Assembly: GCF_000428985.1 (NCBI RefSeq)
Contig: NZ_AUAZ01000001.1
Coordinates: forward strand, 1-64,000
Reading direction: 5' to 3'
Source of the DNA: Marinobacterium litorale DSM 23545
Lineage (GTDB): Bacteria > Pseudomonadota > Gammaproteobacteria > Pseudomonadales > Balneatricaceae
DNA: 64,000 nt
Part shown: positions 1-12,827 of the stretch, piece after piece
Layout of the letters: each line of letters begins with the position of its first letter
How positions within the stretch are numbered: the stretch's first letter is position 1
Position numbers and translations under genes: made by a program
Notes under the pieces: generated by a model
Databases searched by the model: none
Seen by the model: the letters and a program-made list of their open reading frames with translations, nothing else
Told to the model about the DNA's origin: nothing

Positions 1-235
1 CAATAGGCTTGGCTCCGAGGTGGTAGAGCTTATGCCGCTGACTGGCGAGGCTGGACTCGATATCTCGAAGGCTTTGTCGGCCAGAAATCTGGGACATCGC
101 AATGCCAATGAACTGATCCCAGCGTGAAGCAGAACGGAGCTTTTGCCCTACATGATGCTCACGGGCCGTTCGCTCGAAATCATGTCTGGACAAGGGCTGG
201 AGCAACTGATGAAACGCGGTGTTATGATGAGACAA
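1..235 (-). mobile_element. IS4-family transposase, N-terminal part (cut by window edge)
   Basis: Reading leftward from a TTG at 235-233 gives an open frame that runs off the window. It contains SHHNTAFHQLLQPLSRHDF, then WDQFIGIAMSQISGRQSLRD and a segment ending HKLYHLGAKP. This is the DUF4372 N-terminal domain that precedes the DDE catalytic domain in one branch of IS4 transposases. Only about 78 residues are inside the window, so the catalytic residues cannot be inspected and I cannot say whether the element is intact. No convincing Shine-Dalgarno precedes the TTG, which fits the weak translation usual for transposases. Immediately upstream is a long hairpin that could shield the gene from read-through. 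The outer end of the element probably lies in 300-340, but I could not fix it. Confidence 0.85.
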
Positions 236-304
236 AGCCTGAATCCTTTGTGAGTAGAGTGTTTGGTCGCACTCTCATTTTACTCACTCGGATTCAGGCT
301 TTTT
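236..304 (+). terminator. Long hairpin with T-tract at the IS end
   Basis: AGCCTGAATCC at 236-246 pairs perfectly with GGATTCAGGCT at 290-300. An imperfect inner stem lies between them (TGAGTAGAGTG against CACTCTCATTTTACTC), and TTTTT follows at 300-304. On the plus strand this is a rho-independent terminator. On the minus strand it lies just before the transposase start, where a structured leader would keep outside transcripts from expressing the transposase, as known for IS10 and IS50. The role is inferred. Confidence 0.55.
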
Positions 305-370
305 CATTTACTGCTATTTATGGGACAGCAGTGGCCCAGCGGCTCCCTTCTTTTACGTTTTAGCGCGTTT

Positions 371-889
371 TCACTGAGGGGGTAATACCGATGCCAGATG
401 GAGAGGCGCAACGTCGCAGTGCTCGATCATCATGAAAACTTCACGGATCTTCGGGGTGACGTCGTCAGGAAAACGGCTTAATCGAGAAGCAGTGACCATC
501 TGGAAATCCTGTTGCACCAGAAAGGTGGGTGTCAGGGGCGATACCTGGATATAGGTCTTATCACCGATGGTCCGGGCGATGTAGATATCGCCATCCAGCC
601 CATATCTGTTTTCCGGCATTTCGATGCGACCGGTTCGGCAGGGTGCTGGGTTGGACTGCCCGGCCGCAGTGGGGGCACTGACTTCTGTTGGATCAGCGCC
701 TGCTGCAATAGCCTCTGCAAGCCGATCAGCTTCCTGCTCCGCTTGCATTCTCGCGCTCCGTGCATCGGTATCGACTTCAGCATTGGTCGGGTTCAGGGCC
801 AGTTTTTCGTCGACCAAAAACATGATGCCCCTGGTGCCGATAAAACTGACAACCAGCACGATGAGAATCGACTTCAGGACGGTGTTCAT
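371..889 (-). CDS. Small membrane-anchored protein, unknown function
   Basis: I do not recognise this protein. With the start at 889 it is 172 residues. An N-terminal hydrophobic segment (roughly residues 6-24, after MNTVLKS) looks like a signal anchor. A charged, Ala/Glu-rich linker follows (about 38-75), then a compact C-terminal part with two cysteines (APCRTGRIE and IEHCDV). A longer frame opens at 940, but TATAAT at 950-945 on the same strand would start transcription at about 938. That removes the upstream codon from the mRNA and favours 889. Neither start has a strong Shine-Dalgarno. The gene sits alone between the IS end and the divergent SQR gene. Probably an inner-membrane protein with a periplasmic domain. 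Confidence 0.55.
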   Translation of the reverse strand: MNTVLKSILIVLVVSFIGTRGIMFLVDEKLALNPTNAEVDTDARSARMQAEQEADRLAEAIAAGADPTEVSAPTAAGQSNPAPCRTGRIEMPENRYGLDGDIYIARTIGDKTYIQVSPLTPTFLVQQDFQMVTASRLSRFPDDVTPKIREVFMMIEHCDVAPLHLASVLPPQ

Positions 890-944
890 CTGTAAGTGTC
901 CATGGCTATCGATTTCCGGAAAACCGGATACTGCATCCATTCAA

Positions 945-950
945 ATTATA
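945..950 (-). promoter_or_regulatory. -10 box of the small membrane protein gene
   Basis: TATAAT reads leftward from 950 to 945 in a very AT-rich stretch. No good -35 is visible at 16-18 bp, although TTGCTT lies 14 bp upstream. Its position decides between the two possible starts of the gene that follows. Confidence 0.35.
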
Positions 951-1026
951 TCAAAGTATAAGTAAAGCAAGTTTTCGTCGGGAATTCCATTCATATCCGC
1001 GGGGCATGTCAGGTCAATAGTAGGAA

Positions 1027-1055
1027 TTGACGGTTGTTTTTAATATTAGTAAAAG
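1027..1055 (+). promoter_or_regulatory. Candidate sigma-70 promoter for the SQR gene
   Basis: TTGACG at 1027-1032 is followed after 17 bp by TAAAAG at 1050-1055, in an AT-rich region 47 bp before the SQR start. The -35 is close to consensus and the -10 is weak. Confidence 0.3.
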
Positions 1056-1101
1056 CTAAATTAAATTGTATTAATAAAAACAACAGCAGCAGGAGTGATT
1101 C

Positions 1102-2376
1102 ATGGCGGATATCGTGATTATCGGTGCCGGCGTTGGCGGTATGCCGATGGCTTATGAGATGAAGGCGTTGGCGCGCCCTGAGGATCGGGTCATCGTCGTC
1201 AGTGACAAGGACTATTTTCATTTCGTCCCCTCCAATCCCTGGGTCGCCGTCGACTGGCGTAAGCGAGATGACATCCTGATCCCCCTTGATAAACCACTGA
1301 GCAAACGTTCCATTGAGCTGGTTGTGGCCGTGGTGGAAAAGGTAGTACCTGAAGGCAACCGTCTGGAGCTCTCCGACGGACGCAGCCTCACCTACGATCA
1401 TCTGGTGATTGCGACCGGTCCGCGCCTGGCCTTCGATGAAGTTCCGGGCCTTGGCCCTGAGGGGGAAACTCAATCCATCTGCCATGTGGATCACGCCGAG
1501 AAGGCCTGTGAGCGCTGGAAAGTGTTTGTCGAGAAGCCGGGGCCCATCGTCGTGGGTGCCGTTCAAGGCGCCTCCTGCTTTGGACCCGCCTATGAGTTTG
1601 CATTCATTATGGATAAGGACCTGCGTGACCGTAAAATCCGCGATCAGGTACCGATTACCTTCGTGACGCCCGAGCCCTACATTGGGCACCTGGGTCTTGA
1701 TGGTGTGGGCGACAGCAAAACCATGATGGAATCGGAGCTCAGACAGCACCATATCGACTGGATCTGTAATGCGCGCGTTGAAAAGATCGAAAACGGTGTG
1801 ATGTATGTGGTCGAGTGTGATGAGCAGGGCGAGGAGAAGAAACGCCACGAGTTGCCGTTTGACTATTCAATGATGTTACCGGCTTTTACCGGCATCGATG
1901 CGGTGCGTGGGGTGGAGGGGCTGGTGAACCCCCGGGGCTTTGTGATTATCGACGACTACCAACGCAACCCGACCCATCCCAATATCTGGGGTATCGGTGT
2001 CGCTGTAGCCATCGCCCCAAAAAAGCCTACCCCGGTACCTACCGGGGTGCCCAAAACCGGTTTTATGATCGAAAGCATGGTGACGGCCACCGCCTTGAAT
2101 ATCCGCGCCGAGCTGGATGGCGAACCGGCTTCCTCCCGGGCGAGCTGGAATGCGGTCTGTCTGGCCGATATGGGGGATACCGGGATCGCCTTTGTGGCCA
2201 TGCCCCAGATCCCGCCACGTAACGTCAACTGGATGAAAAAGGGCAAATGGGTGCATCTCGCCAAGGTGGCGTTTGAGAAATACTTCATGCGCAAGGTCAG
2301 CCATGGCCAGTGTGACCCGATCTACGAGAAGGTTGTGCTGAAATCACTGGGGATCGAAAAGCTAAAATCCCAGTGA
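1102..2376 (+). CDS. sqr: Sulfide:quinone oxidoreductase
   Basis: This is a 424-residue FAD enzyme that oxidises sulfide to polysulfide or sulfane sulfur and passes electrons to quinone at the membrane. The N-terminus [14 protein letters not shown] is the dinucleotide fold, and [11 protein letters not shown] the second FAD motif. Three cysteines match the classical redox set: Cys127 (QSICH), Cys159 ([10 protein letters not shown]) and Cys353 ([10 protein letters not shown]). They line up with Cys128, Cys160 and Cys356 of the Acidithiobacillus ferrooxidans enzyme. That separates it from flavocytochrome c and from NDH-2, which lack this set. AGGAG lies 6 bp before the ATG. It is transcribed alone, and its last 15 bp overlap the convergent dinB. 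Likely role: sulfide detoxification or electron supply. Confidence 0.88.
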   Translation: MADIVIIGAGVGGMPMAYEMKALARPEDRVIVVSDKDYFHFVPSNPWVAVDWRKRDDILIPLDKPLSKRSIELVVAVVEKVVPEGNRLELSDGRSLTYDHLVIATGPRLAFDEVPGLGPEGETQSICHVDHAEKACERWKVFVEKPGPIVVGAVQGASCFGPAYEFAFIMDKDLRDRKIRDQVPITFVTPEPYIGHLGLDGVGDSKTMMESELRQHHIDWICNARVEKIENGVMYVVECDEQGEEKKRHELPFDYSMMLPAFTGIDAVRGVEGLVNPRGFVIIDDYQRNPTHPNIWGIGVAVAIAPKKPTPVPTGVPKTGFMIESMVTATALNIRAELDGEPASSRASWNAVCLADMGDTGIAFVAMPQIPPRNVNWMKKGKWVHLAKVAFEKYFMRKVSHGQCDPIYEKVVLKSLGIEKLKSQ

Positions 2377-3405
2377 CAACTGCTCTGATGGCGGCGTCTC
2401 GTCCAGGGTGACGCTGATGCCGACCAGGCGCACACGTCTTCCGGCGGCCCGCGCGTAAGCCGTATTCAGCACCGCGTCGAGAATGTCGCTGCGAAGCTGA
2501 ACGGCCTGGCCGGCGGCCGTAGTCTGCTGAAAATCATGAAATTTCAGTTTGACCGTCACCGACTTGAACGTACGGCCCCGGAGTCGTTTCCGGAGTTCGG
2601 GCAGGAGGCTTTCGAGCACGTCGCGACACTGCCCCGAGGTGACCAGATCCCGCGCCAGGGTGGTTTCCACGCCAACGGATTTGCGCTCTCGCGACGGTTG
2701 TACCGGGCGGTTATCAATGCCCCGGGCACGCTGATAGAGGCTGTGTCCAAACTTGCCAAACGCTTCGGTCAACGCTTCCAGCGACCAATTCAGCAGGTCG
2801 CTTCCCTGTTTCAAACCCAGCGACTCCAGTTTTTCAGCGGTTCTTGGCCCGACGCCCGGGAACTTGTGCAGGGGTAACGCCGCCACAAAGGATTCGACCT
2901 GATCGGGCGTGATCACGCATTGGCCGTTGGGCTTGTTCTCGTCCGAGGCGATTTTGGCCAGAAACTTATTAGGGGCGATGCCGGCTGATGCGGTCAGTCC
3001 GGTTTCCTCCAGGATTTCACGGCGAATCTGCTCGGCAATTAATGTGGCACTTCCCCGGCACGCCCTGCAATCACTGACATCCAGGTAGGCTTCATCAAGC
3101 GATAGCGGCTCAATCAACTCGGTATAGCGGGCAAACACTTCGCGTATCTGGGCCGATACGGCCTTGTAAACCGACATGCGTCCCGGAATCAATATCAGCT
3201 CCGGGCAGCGGCGCTTGGCTTCGGCACTGGGCATAGCCGAATGAATACCGAAGCGGCGCGCTTCATAGCTGCAGGTGGAAATCACGCCCCTGGAATCCGC
3301 TTTACCGCCCACGGCGATCGGCTTGCCTTTCAGAGCGGGGTTATCCCGAATTTCCACTGAGGCGTAAAAAGCATCCATATCCACATGGATAATCTTTCGC
3401 TGCAT
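2362..3405 (-). CDS. dinB: DNA polymerase IV (Y-family translesion polymerase)
   Basis: At 347 residues this is the usual DinB length. The catalytic carboxylates are visible in [12 protein letters not shown] (metal-binding Asp near residue 8) and [10 protein letters not shown] (Asp-Glu near 103-104). The little-finger domain follows, and the protein ends in QLSLGF, a good sliding-clamp binding motif. The enzyme bypasses template lesions at the replication fork without proofreading. Its start region faces the chemoreceptor gene across about 90 bp. I found no clear LexA box there, so SOS control is not supported by what I see. The 3' end overlaps the SQR stop. Confidence 0.95.
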   Translation of the reverse strand: MQRKIIHVDMDAFYASVEIRDNPALKGKPIAVGGKADSRGVISTCSYEARRFGIHSAMPSAEAKRRCPELILIPGRMSVYKAVSAQIREVFARYTELIEPLSLDEAYLDVSDCRACRGSATLIAEQIRREILEETGLTASAGIAPNKFLAKIASDENKPNGQCVITPDQVESFVAALPLHKFPGVGPRTAEKLESLGLKQGSDLLNWSLEALTEAFGKFGHSLYQRARGIDNRPVQPSRERKSVGVETTLARDLVTSGQCRDVLESLLPELRKRLRGRTFKSVTVKLKFHDFQQTTAAGQAVQLRSDILDAVLNTAYARAAGRRVRLVGISVTLDETPPSEQLSLGF

Positions 3406-3492
3406 TATCGGGCGCCTCGCGAGGTGTTAACCCCCGGTACGCTATTTGGAGTACACTTGCGTCGCATGGATTTGTGTATAAGGGAGCTCAAC

Positions 3493-4599
3493 GTGTTTTT
3501 CAACAATAATAAAATTAAACAGCAACTTGCCGGTATGGAAGCGACGCTGCAGGAGATCCAGGCAGATAACCGTCGCCTTGAAGCAGAAAACGCGCGTTTA
3601 CAGGAGCAGCTGGCCAGCCAGGCGAGTGCTCAGTCTCAGGACGCAGGGTACGAACAGCAGCTGTGTGGCGCCTGGATTAAAGGGGGGCAGCTGATTCAAG
3701 CGACCCGGGAAAGTATTGCCGGCAGCGCGCAGTCCCTGCTTGATGAGCGCGAGGGACTGAATAGTTCGCGGACTATTTTTGATGAAAGCCGCGGTGCGGT
3801 CCAACAGATTCTTTCGCAGATCCATCAGATCCGCAACGGTGCGCAGGAAAGTACCGGCAAGCTCAGTGAGCTTACATCCCTGGCCGATCAAATTGAGAAG
3901 TTCGTCTCGGTCATCACGGATATCTCCGATCAGACCAATCTGCTCGCATTGAATGCGGCGATAGAAGCGGCCCGGGCCGGTGAATCCGGCCGTGGATTTG
4001 CCGTGGTAGCTGATGAGGTTAGGAATTTGGCGCGCAAGGCCAGCGATGCCAGCAGCGAGATCGCCGCGCTGGTGAATAAAATCGTTGTCAGTACTCAGGC
4101 CGCCAGCGGTGATATCGGTTCAGTGCAAACGGCGAGTGAAGAGGTGGTGGCGTCCGCGGAGCAGATCCGGGCCGGTATGGATCAAGTCGTTAGCCTGTCT
4201 GGCCGCATGCGCGAGGTGATCAGTAACAGTGCCTCCGACGCGTTTTTTGAGACCGTCAAACTCGATCATGTGGCCTGGAAAAACAATATCTATGATGCGC
4301 TGATTAATGGCCGCGCCACTCATGAACAGGCGGTGGCGGACCATACGGCCTGTCGTTTGGGCCAGTGGTATTACATGGGCGAAGGTGCGCAGCGCTACAG
4401 TGAACTGCAAAGCTTTCATCGCCTCGAAGCACCCCATGAGGCCGTGCACCGGTCGGGCCGAGCGGCGCTTGATGCGGCGGCGGAAAACCGGATGGCAGAT
4501 ACGGTGCGTCACCTGGCGGCCATGGAGGAGGCGAGCCTGAAAGTTGCGGAAGTGATTGACAGTATGGCTCAGGAAGCGGAGCGCAGCCTCAGCTTCTAA
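3493..4599 (+). CDS. Soluble methyl-accepting chemoreceptor with C-terminal CZB zinc domain
   Basis: Starting at the GTG at 3493 (AGGGAG 6 bp upstream) the protein has 368 residues; in-frame ATGs at 3385 and 3466 lack a ribosome-binding site. There is no membrane segment. An N-terminal coiled coil (about 8-45) is followed by the signalling hairpin, with the tip [19 protein letters not shown] that contacts CheA and CheW. The C-terminus is a CZB domain. His259, Cys287 (HTACRLGQW), His315 and His319 (HEAVH) form the expected three-His one-Cys zinc site. CZB receptors such as TlpD are known to respond to hypochlorous acid or zinc, so a cytosolic oxidant or metal sensor is likely. The last 4 bp overlap the convergent small gene. 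Confidence 0.88.
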   Translation: MFFNNNKIKQQLAGMEATLQEIQADNRRLEAENARLQEQLASQASAQSQDAGYEQQLCGAWIKGGQLIQATRESIAGSAQSLLDEREGLNSSRTIFDESRGAVQQILSQIHQIRNGAQESTGKLSELTSLADQIEKFVSVITDISDQTNLLALNAAIEAARAGESGRGFAVVADEVRNLARKASDASSEIAALVNKIVVSTQAASGDIGSVQTASEEVVASAEQIRAGMDQVVSLSGRMREVISNSASDAFFETVKLDHVAWKNNIYDALINGRATHEQAVADHTACRLGQWYYMGEGAQRYSELQSFHRLEAPHEAVHRSGRAALDAAAENRMADTVRHLAAMEEASLKVAEVIDSMAQEAERSLSF

Positions 4600-4919
4600 T
4601 CCTCCCAGACCTCCCTGACCGGTTCCCCGAAGTCGTCGTAGATTATTTTTTTACGGGGTTTGCGCGGAGCCGCGCGGCTTTTGTCGGGTTTATGTGCGGA
4701 CTTGCTGCGACGGGCGTCGACGGCGGCCATCACGTCCATCAGTGGAGTGCGTGGCTGCGCGCCCCTGCCATCGGTAAATGGCGGGTGATAGGCGCTTCGT
4801 TCGTCCAGTCCGCTGGCACCCTGTGTGACTTGCTGAATTTCACCGCCGTCGCTGACATATTCAGCAACCTGTCGTTCCAGCTCGCGGCGTAGATCGGCTT
4901 TAGTGACGCGTTTACTCAT
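4596..4919 (-). CDS. Conserved small basic protein, unknown function
   Basis: This is a 107-residue soluble protein starting at ATG 4919, which overlaps the upstream glycosyltransferase stop by 8 bp and implies coupled translation. The N-terminus ([20 protein letters not shown]) is an amphipathic helix, followed by [15 protein letters not shown]. That resembles the 'helix, GG, I-x-x-V, G-x-SG' pattern of small gammaproteobacterial proteins with no assigned role. The C-terminal half is rich in Lys and Arg and ends in an acidic tail ([11 protein letters not shown]). The basic tract suggests nucleic acid or acidic lipid contact, but that is only inference. The position at the end of a membrane and sugar-transfer unit does not settle the function. 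Confidence 0.6.
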   Translation of the reverse strand: MSKRVTKADLRRELERQVAEYVSDGGEIQQVTQGASGLDERSAYHPPFTDGRGAQPRTPLMDVMAAVDARRSKSAHKPDKSRAAPRKPRKKIIYDDFGEPVREVWED

Positions 4920-7191
4920 GTCGGCGATTAGACCGCTTTCCGGCTTGGTTGTCACCCTCCTGCGTGGTTGAGACAGTATCTGTTGAACTGCTGTGCTGGG
5001 CCAGTACACAGGCGTAGATGCGATGTACCTGCGCGCTGAAGTTCTCCACGCTATGCGCCCGGGCGCAGTCCAGCGCCTGGCTCGAAAGGGCTTGGTGTTT
5101 GCTGTCGTCCAACAGCAGAGATTCTACCCGGTCGCACCACTGGCTGCGGTCGGGGGCGGTTTTATAACCGTTTTTGTCGTCAGTGACGATATCATCGATG
5201 CCGCTAGAGCGAACTGCGACAACCGGCATGCCCGCGGCCATGGCCTCCAGTACGACCATGCCCTGGGTTTCAGAGCGTGAGGCGAAGACAAACAGATCTC
5301 CAAGACGACAGTACGCGGCCAGCTCATCGGGCGGGACCGCACCCAGCAGCTGTACCTGATTCGCCAGGTCCAGAGTCGCGATTTTCCGCTCCAGTCGTTC
5401 GCGCTCCTGGCCATCACCAAGAATCAAGCAGCGGAAGCTGACCTGGCCACGCTGTTTCAGCTTAAGCAACCCTTCAATCAGGAAATCGATATCTTTTTCC
5501 CGGCTCAGGCGGGAGATGCTGATCAGTACCTTTTCATTGCCCAGTTTGAGCTCCGCCCTGCGCTTATCGATCTGTGCTTGCGGTACATCCCTGAACCGGT
5601 TGAACTCAATGCCTGTGGGCTGCACGAACACCGGCTTTTTGACGCCAATCATGCGCAGGTACTCCTCTGCAGACTCGGTGGGTACGATGACCCCGTCGCA
5701 GCGGTTGGCAAACCGGCGTACCAGACTGTGAGAGACCAGATTACGGAAGAGTGGGCCGGGCAAGGGCACGTAATGGGCGTAGTGCTCCAGCCGGGTATGG
5801 TAGGTATAGATCGCCGGAACTCTGAGTCGCCGTGCGATAAACAAGCCTGCACTGCCAAGCCAGAACGGGTGGTGGACATGGATCAAGTCAGGCTTGAACC
5901 GGAAGATACGGGTGTAGATTCGAGGTTCAAAGATGTTTGCCAGTCGAAATTCGCGCTTCTTACCCAGGGGTAGCAACGCACCGGCGCGGATTGTTTCGTC
6001 CTCGTCTTTAGCGGGTGAGTCGTAGCCCGGTGCTACAACCCGTACCTGGTGACCGCGCTCTTTCAATCCCCGTCTTAAGCGATCGATTGAGATGGGTACG
6101 CCCCCGATAAAGGGCAGGTAGTTGTTGGTAAACATGGCTATACGCAATGATTTATCAAGGTAAGGCTCGGGCTCCACGTCGTAGCTGGGGTAGTAGTCAC
6201 GGTCAACGAAGATAGCGCTATACAGCCCGGTGCCCACAAGGACTAACGCACTCACGAGCAGAATAAAATTGAGATACCCCACATAAAAAAGCGAGTGGAT
6301 AAAGAACCAGAGTCCTTCCAGAGTCCGCCAGATTGGATGCTGGCCGGAGTCCAGCCGGACGGGCTCGACGCTGACTCCGCTCTCGTTAACAGTAACCAGC
6401 GTATAGTGATAGAAACCCTGGTCGGTACTGGGCACAAAACCACCGCCCCCGCCCGTCATAATATAGCGCGTCCCCTGGGGTTGCTGGCTGACATAGAGCG
6501 GCAGACCGGTTGAAAAGGCGGTGTCGACGTTATGGGTTTCGGCCAGCATGACAAAGGCGTTGCGCAGAGTGTCCGGGAACAGGTATTCAAATTCGATCCC
6601 CAGTGGAGAAGAATCCTCGACCGGACGCAGGGCGTAATCGCTAAACAGGAAGGTGTGCGGTTGCCGGTTAGCCTGAAGCTCCTCTTCAAGCCAGCGTAAC
6701 TGCCACTGGGGGCTTGTTTTACCGGTACTGTCGAGGAAAATAAAACGGCTGTTCCCGGCCGCAAAAGAGAACAGGTAAGGGCCAAAATGATCGTAAAAGC
6801 GAAAGCCCCCTAAGCGACTGTTCTCATTTTCCCCGAAGGTCAGCAAATAGGGTATCTCAAGACGCGAGAGGGTTCGGTAGAGGGCGCGGTACTTATCTTC
6901 TCCACCGCTGCTGACGGCATCGCCCGCCGAAATCATAAAGTCGATATCGGCGCTGTTCAGGCGCGGTATGATCTTGCGCTCAAAAATACCGATCGAGTTG
7001 TTGATATTACCGACAACGGCGAACCTGAACTCGTCGCGTCCTGCCAGTGCCGCCTCGATCCGTTCTACCTGCGTGGCATGGATTGCGGAAAAATCCTGCT
7101 CGAAGAAATTCAGATAGATCTTGTAGATCACCAACAGGGCAACGATCAGGGCATTGAGATAAAAGAGGGCGCGTAACCGTGGTTTAGTCAT
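4912..7191 (-). CDS. Phosphoesterase-like domain fused to a family 4 glycosyltransferase
   Basis: This 759-residue protein has three parts. It begins with a membrane helix (about 8-28). Residues about 50-290 resemble a calcineurin-type metallophosphoesterase, with blocks in the right order (FAVVGNINNS, ISAGDAVSSG, FGENENS). A second hydrophobic hairpin (about 300-325) follows. Residues about 350-730 are a GT4 glycosyltransferase, with FTNNYLPFIGGVPISIDRL at the start, YTYHTRLEHY, ISRLSREKDIDFLIEGL and the donor-site E-x7-E block SETQGMVVLEAMAAGMPVVA. The GT half should transfer a sugar to a membrane lipid at the cytoplasmic face. The phosphoesterase half has lost most metal ligands. The start overlaps the upstream flippase-like gene by 8 bp, so the two probably act in one envelope-glycolipid pathway. 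Confidence 0.85.
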   Translation of the reverse strand: MTKPRLRALFYLNALIVALLVIYKIYLNFFEQDFSAIHATQVERIEAALAGRDEFRFAVVGNINNSIGIFERKIIPRLNSADIDFMISAGDAVSSGGEDKYRALYRTLSRLEIPYLLTFGENENSRLGGFRFYDHFGPYLFSFAAGNSRFIFLDSTGKTSPQWQLRWLEEELQANRQPHTFLFSDYALRPVEDSSPLGIEFEYLFPDTLRNAFVMLAETHNVDTAFSTGLPLYVSQQPQGTRYIMTGGGGGFVPSTDQGFYHYTLVTVNESGVSVEPVRLDSGQHPIWRTLEGLWFFIHSLFYVGYLNFILLVSALVLVGTGLYSAIFVDRDYYPSYDVEPEPYLDKSLRIAMFTNNYLPFIGGVPISIDRLRRGLKERGHQVRVVAPGYDSPAKDEDETIRAGALLPLGKKREFRLANIFEPRIYTRIFRFKPDLIHVHHPFWLGSAGLFIARRLRVPAIYTYHTRLEHYAHYVPLPGPLFRNLVSHSLVRRFANRCDGVIVPTESAEEYLRMIGVKKPVFVQPTGIEFNRFRDVPQAQIDKRRAELKLGNEKVLISISRLSREKDIDFLIEGLLKLKQRGQVSFRCLILGDGQERERLERKIATLDLANQVQLLGAVPPDELAAYCRLGDLFVFASRSETQGMVVLEAMAAGMPVVAVRSSGIDDIVTDDKNGYKTAPDRSQWCDRVESLLLDDSKHQALSSQALDCARAHSVENFSAQVHRIYACVLAQHSSSTDTVSTTQEGDNQAGKRSNRRHE

Positions 7192-8236
7192 TGGGCCTCG
7201 GCCTGAAAACGGTGTGGAGAGTGACAGGAACGCCGATCAGCATGCCCAGATGAATGGTTAAAAAACGCCAGACGAGGATGGTCAGCACCAGATCACCGGA
7301 CTGCACCAGTGCGGAGAAGAACAGGCCAAACACCCCCTCGGCGACGCCGGAGGCGCCGGGTGTCGGGGCGAAATACATGATAAACGTTGTGACAACGAGA
7401 AGGCCCAGCGTCAGCCCGTAGTCCACATCATAATCCAGGCCCCAGAGTACCACGGCCGGGAAGGAGAACAGCGCCAGAAGAAAGCCTGCCGTAAATAGAA
7501 TCGCCAGCAAAGCGTAGCCGCACTGACCTTGAAAGAAAGCGCGGCATGCGTAGCGAAAGCGCAGCAGTTCACGACGGATAAAGAAATGCCAGCGCCCGCG
7601 ACGCTGTTGGTTGATGAGGTGAAAACGACTCAGCAACAGAATCACTTGATCGGCGGTGGCCAGAAGCCAGCGCATGCGCCAGAGCAGCACTGCGAAAAAA
7701 AGCAGGTAAGCGGCCGCGAAGAGCGCCAGGTAGGCAGCCAGCTGATCGCCCAGCGGGCTCTCCCGTAAAGGCGGCAGCAGTAGAAGCAGTAGCGGGGTCG
7801 GTAGAAAAATAAAGAAAACTGCTTGTAGCGTTCTCAGCGTGGTAGCCGCTGTCGCCGCACCCAGGTGAACGCCCTGATGACGAAGGTACCAGATCTGGGC
7901 GACGCCGCCGCCTGTCGCCATGGGCGTTACATTGGAGACGAGCAGGTTGATGAATACGAGCCGGGTCTGAGCCAGCAGCGGAATTCGGTAGCCCAGTGCG
8001 CGCAGCGTAAAGTAGAGACGCAATCCATCGCAGGTGAAGTAGAGCAACAACAGTAAAGCGAGTGCTAGAAGAAACAACGGGTCGAACAGCCGACCATCCA
8101 GCGCGGGCCGCTCCAGATCGAGCTCGCTGACCATCACGTAGGGCACTGCGGCGCTCAGTGCAATGAACAAGGCCGTGAAAAGGAGCAACCTTTTCAGCGA
8201 GGGGCGCTGGGAGGGTTGTGCGCTCGAGTCCCTGAT
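7184..8236 (-). CDS. Flippase-like integral membrane protein (LPG synthase transmembrane-domain / UPF0104 family); apparent AUC start
   Basis: This has about eight membrane helices and the family pattern of the lysyl-phosphatidylglycerol synthase membrane domain, for example FINLLVSNVTPMATGGGVAQ and FAPTPGASGVAEGVFGLFF. Such proteins flip or carry lipids or lipid-linked sugars and are often paired with GT4 enzymes, as here. The first usual start codon is TTG at 8188, which has no spacing for a Shine-Dalgarno and would begin inside helix 1. An in-frame ATC at 8236-8234 lies 6 bp after AGGAGA (8248-8243). It adds a polar and basic leader, RDSSAQPSQRPSLKR, typical of an inside-positive N-terminus. 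I therefore place the start there (350 residues). The next gene overlaps by 8 bp. Confidence 0.8.
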   Translation of the reverse strand: MRDSSAQPSQRPSLKRLLLFTALFIALSAAVPYVMVSELDLERPALDGRLFDPLFLLALALLLLLYFTCDGLRLYFTLRALGYRIPLLAQTRLVFINLLVSNVTPMATGGGVAQIWYLRHQGVHLGAATAATTLRTLQAVFFIFLPTPLLLLLLPPLRESPLGDQLAAYLALFAAAYLLFFAVLLWRMRWLLATADQVILLLSRFHLINQQRRGRWHFFIRRELLRFRYACRAFFQGQCGYALLAILFTAGFLLALFSFPAVVLWGLDYDVDYGLTLGLLVVTTFIMYFAPTPGASGVAEGVFGLFFSALVQSGDLVLTILVWRFLTIHLGMLIGVPVTLHTVFRPRPND

Positions 8237-8518
8237 GCGATCTCTCCTAAGGTGGTGTTAGCTCTATTGTGGGGTGAGCGGCCAGGAAATCAACCCTTGA
8301 TAAACAGTGGTTTATCGATAATGACCCTCTGGTTATAAGGGGCAATAGGGGCTATATTGTCGGCCATAAGCAACTTTATTGTTTCTCGGGCAACCTCTGT
8401 GTAGTCACGAACTTTACTATACTGAGTCGCACACAGGTTAGATCGACACGCGCCTCTCTCCATGTCGGTCGACTGCCCTGATATCGATGTTACACCCGGT
8501 TCGGGAGTACGAGACGCG
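8237..8518. promoter_or_regulatory. Divergent control region with a perfect palindrome
   Basis: This 282-bp gap separates the leftward membrane/glycosyltransferase unit from the rightward GGDEF-EAL gene. GATAAAC at 8299-8305 and GTTTATC at 8310-8316 form a perfect 7-bp inverted repeat with a 4-bp spacer, which could be an operator. TATACT at 8418-8423 is a plausible -10 for the rightward gene, but no good -35 accompanies it. I see no RNA gene or further coding sequence. Confidence 0.3.
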
Positions 8519-12656
<4,138 letters not shown>

Positions 12657-12827
12657 TTAAGCTGGGCTTGCCGGGCGTCAATCAGAGAGTCTTTTCTTGG
12701 CAAGATACATTCTATAAAGTAACCACAACAATAACTTAACGTTCCAACCAGTGGCATGGGTGATTCTCCGCCCGGTGTTGCCGGTTTTCGATACCAGGGC
12801 CCTGGTTCAGGTGTCCTAAGGAGCAGT

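Noticed and set aside
1009-1848. Long leftward open frame (279 codons) opposite the SQR gene
   Set aside because: It is antisense to a gene with complete SQR motifs, has His-rich composition typical of GC-rich shadow frames, and has no ribosome-binding site.
3406-3492. LexA box in the dinB-chemoreceptor gap
   Set aside because: No CTGT-N8-ACAG match or close variant was found on either strand.
6015-6050. GTAGCCCGG followed by GCTAC, resembling a REP head
   Set aside because: It lies inside the glycosyltransferase gene, lacks the GCCGGG tail and is a short chance palindrome.
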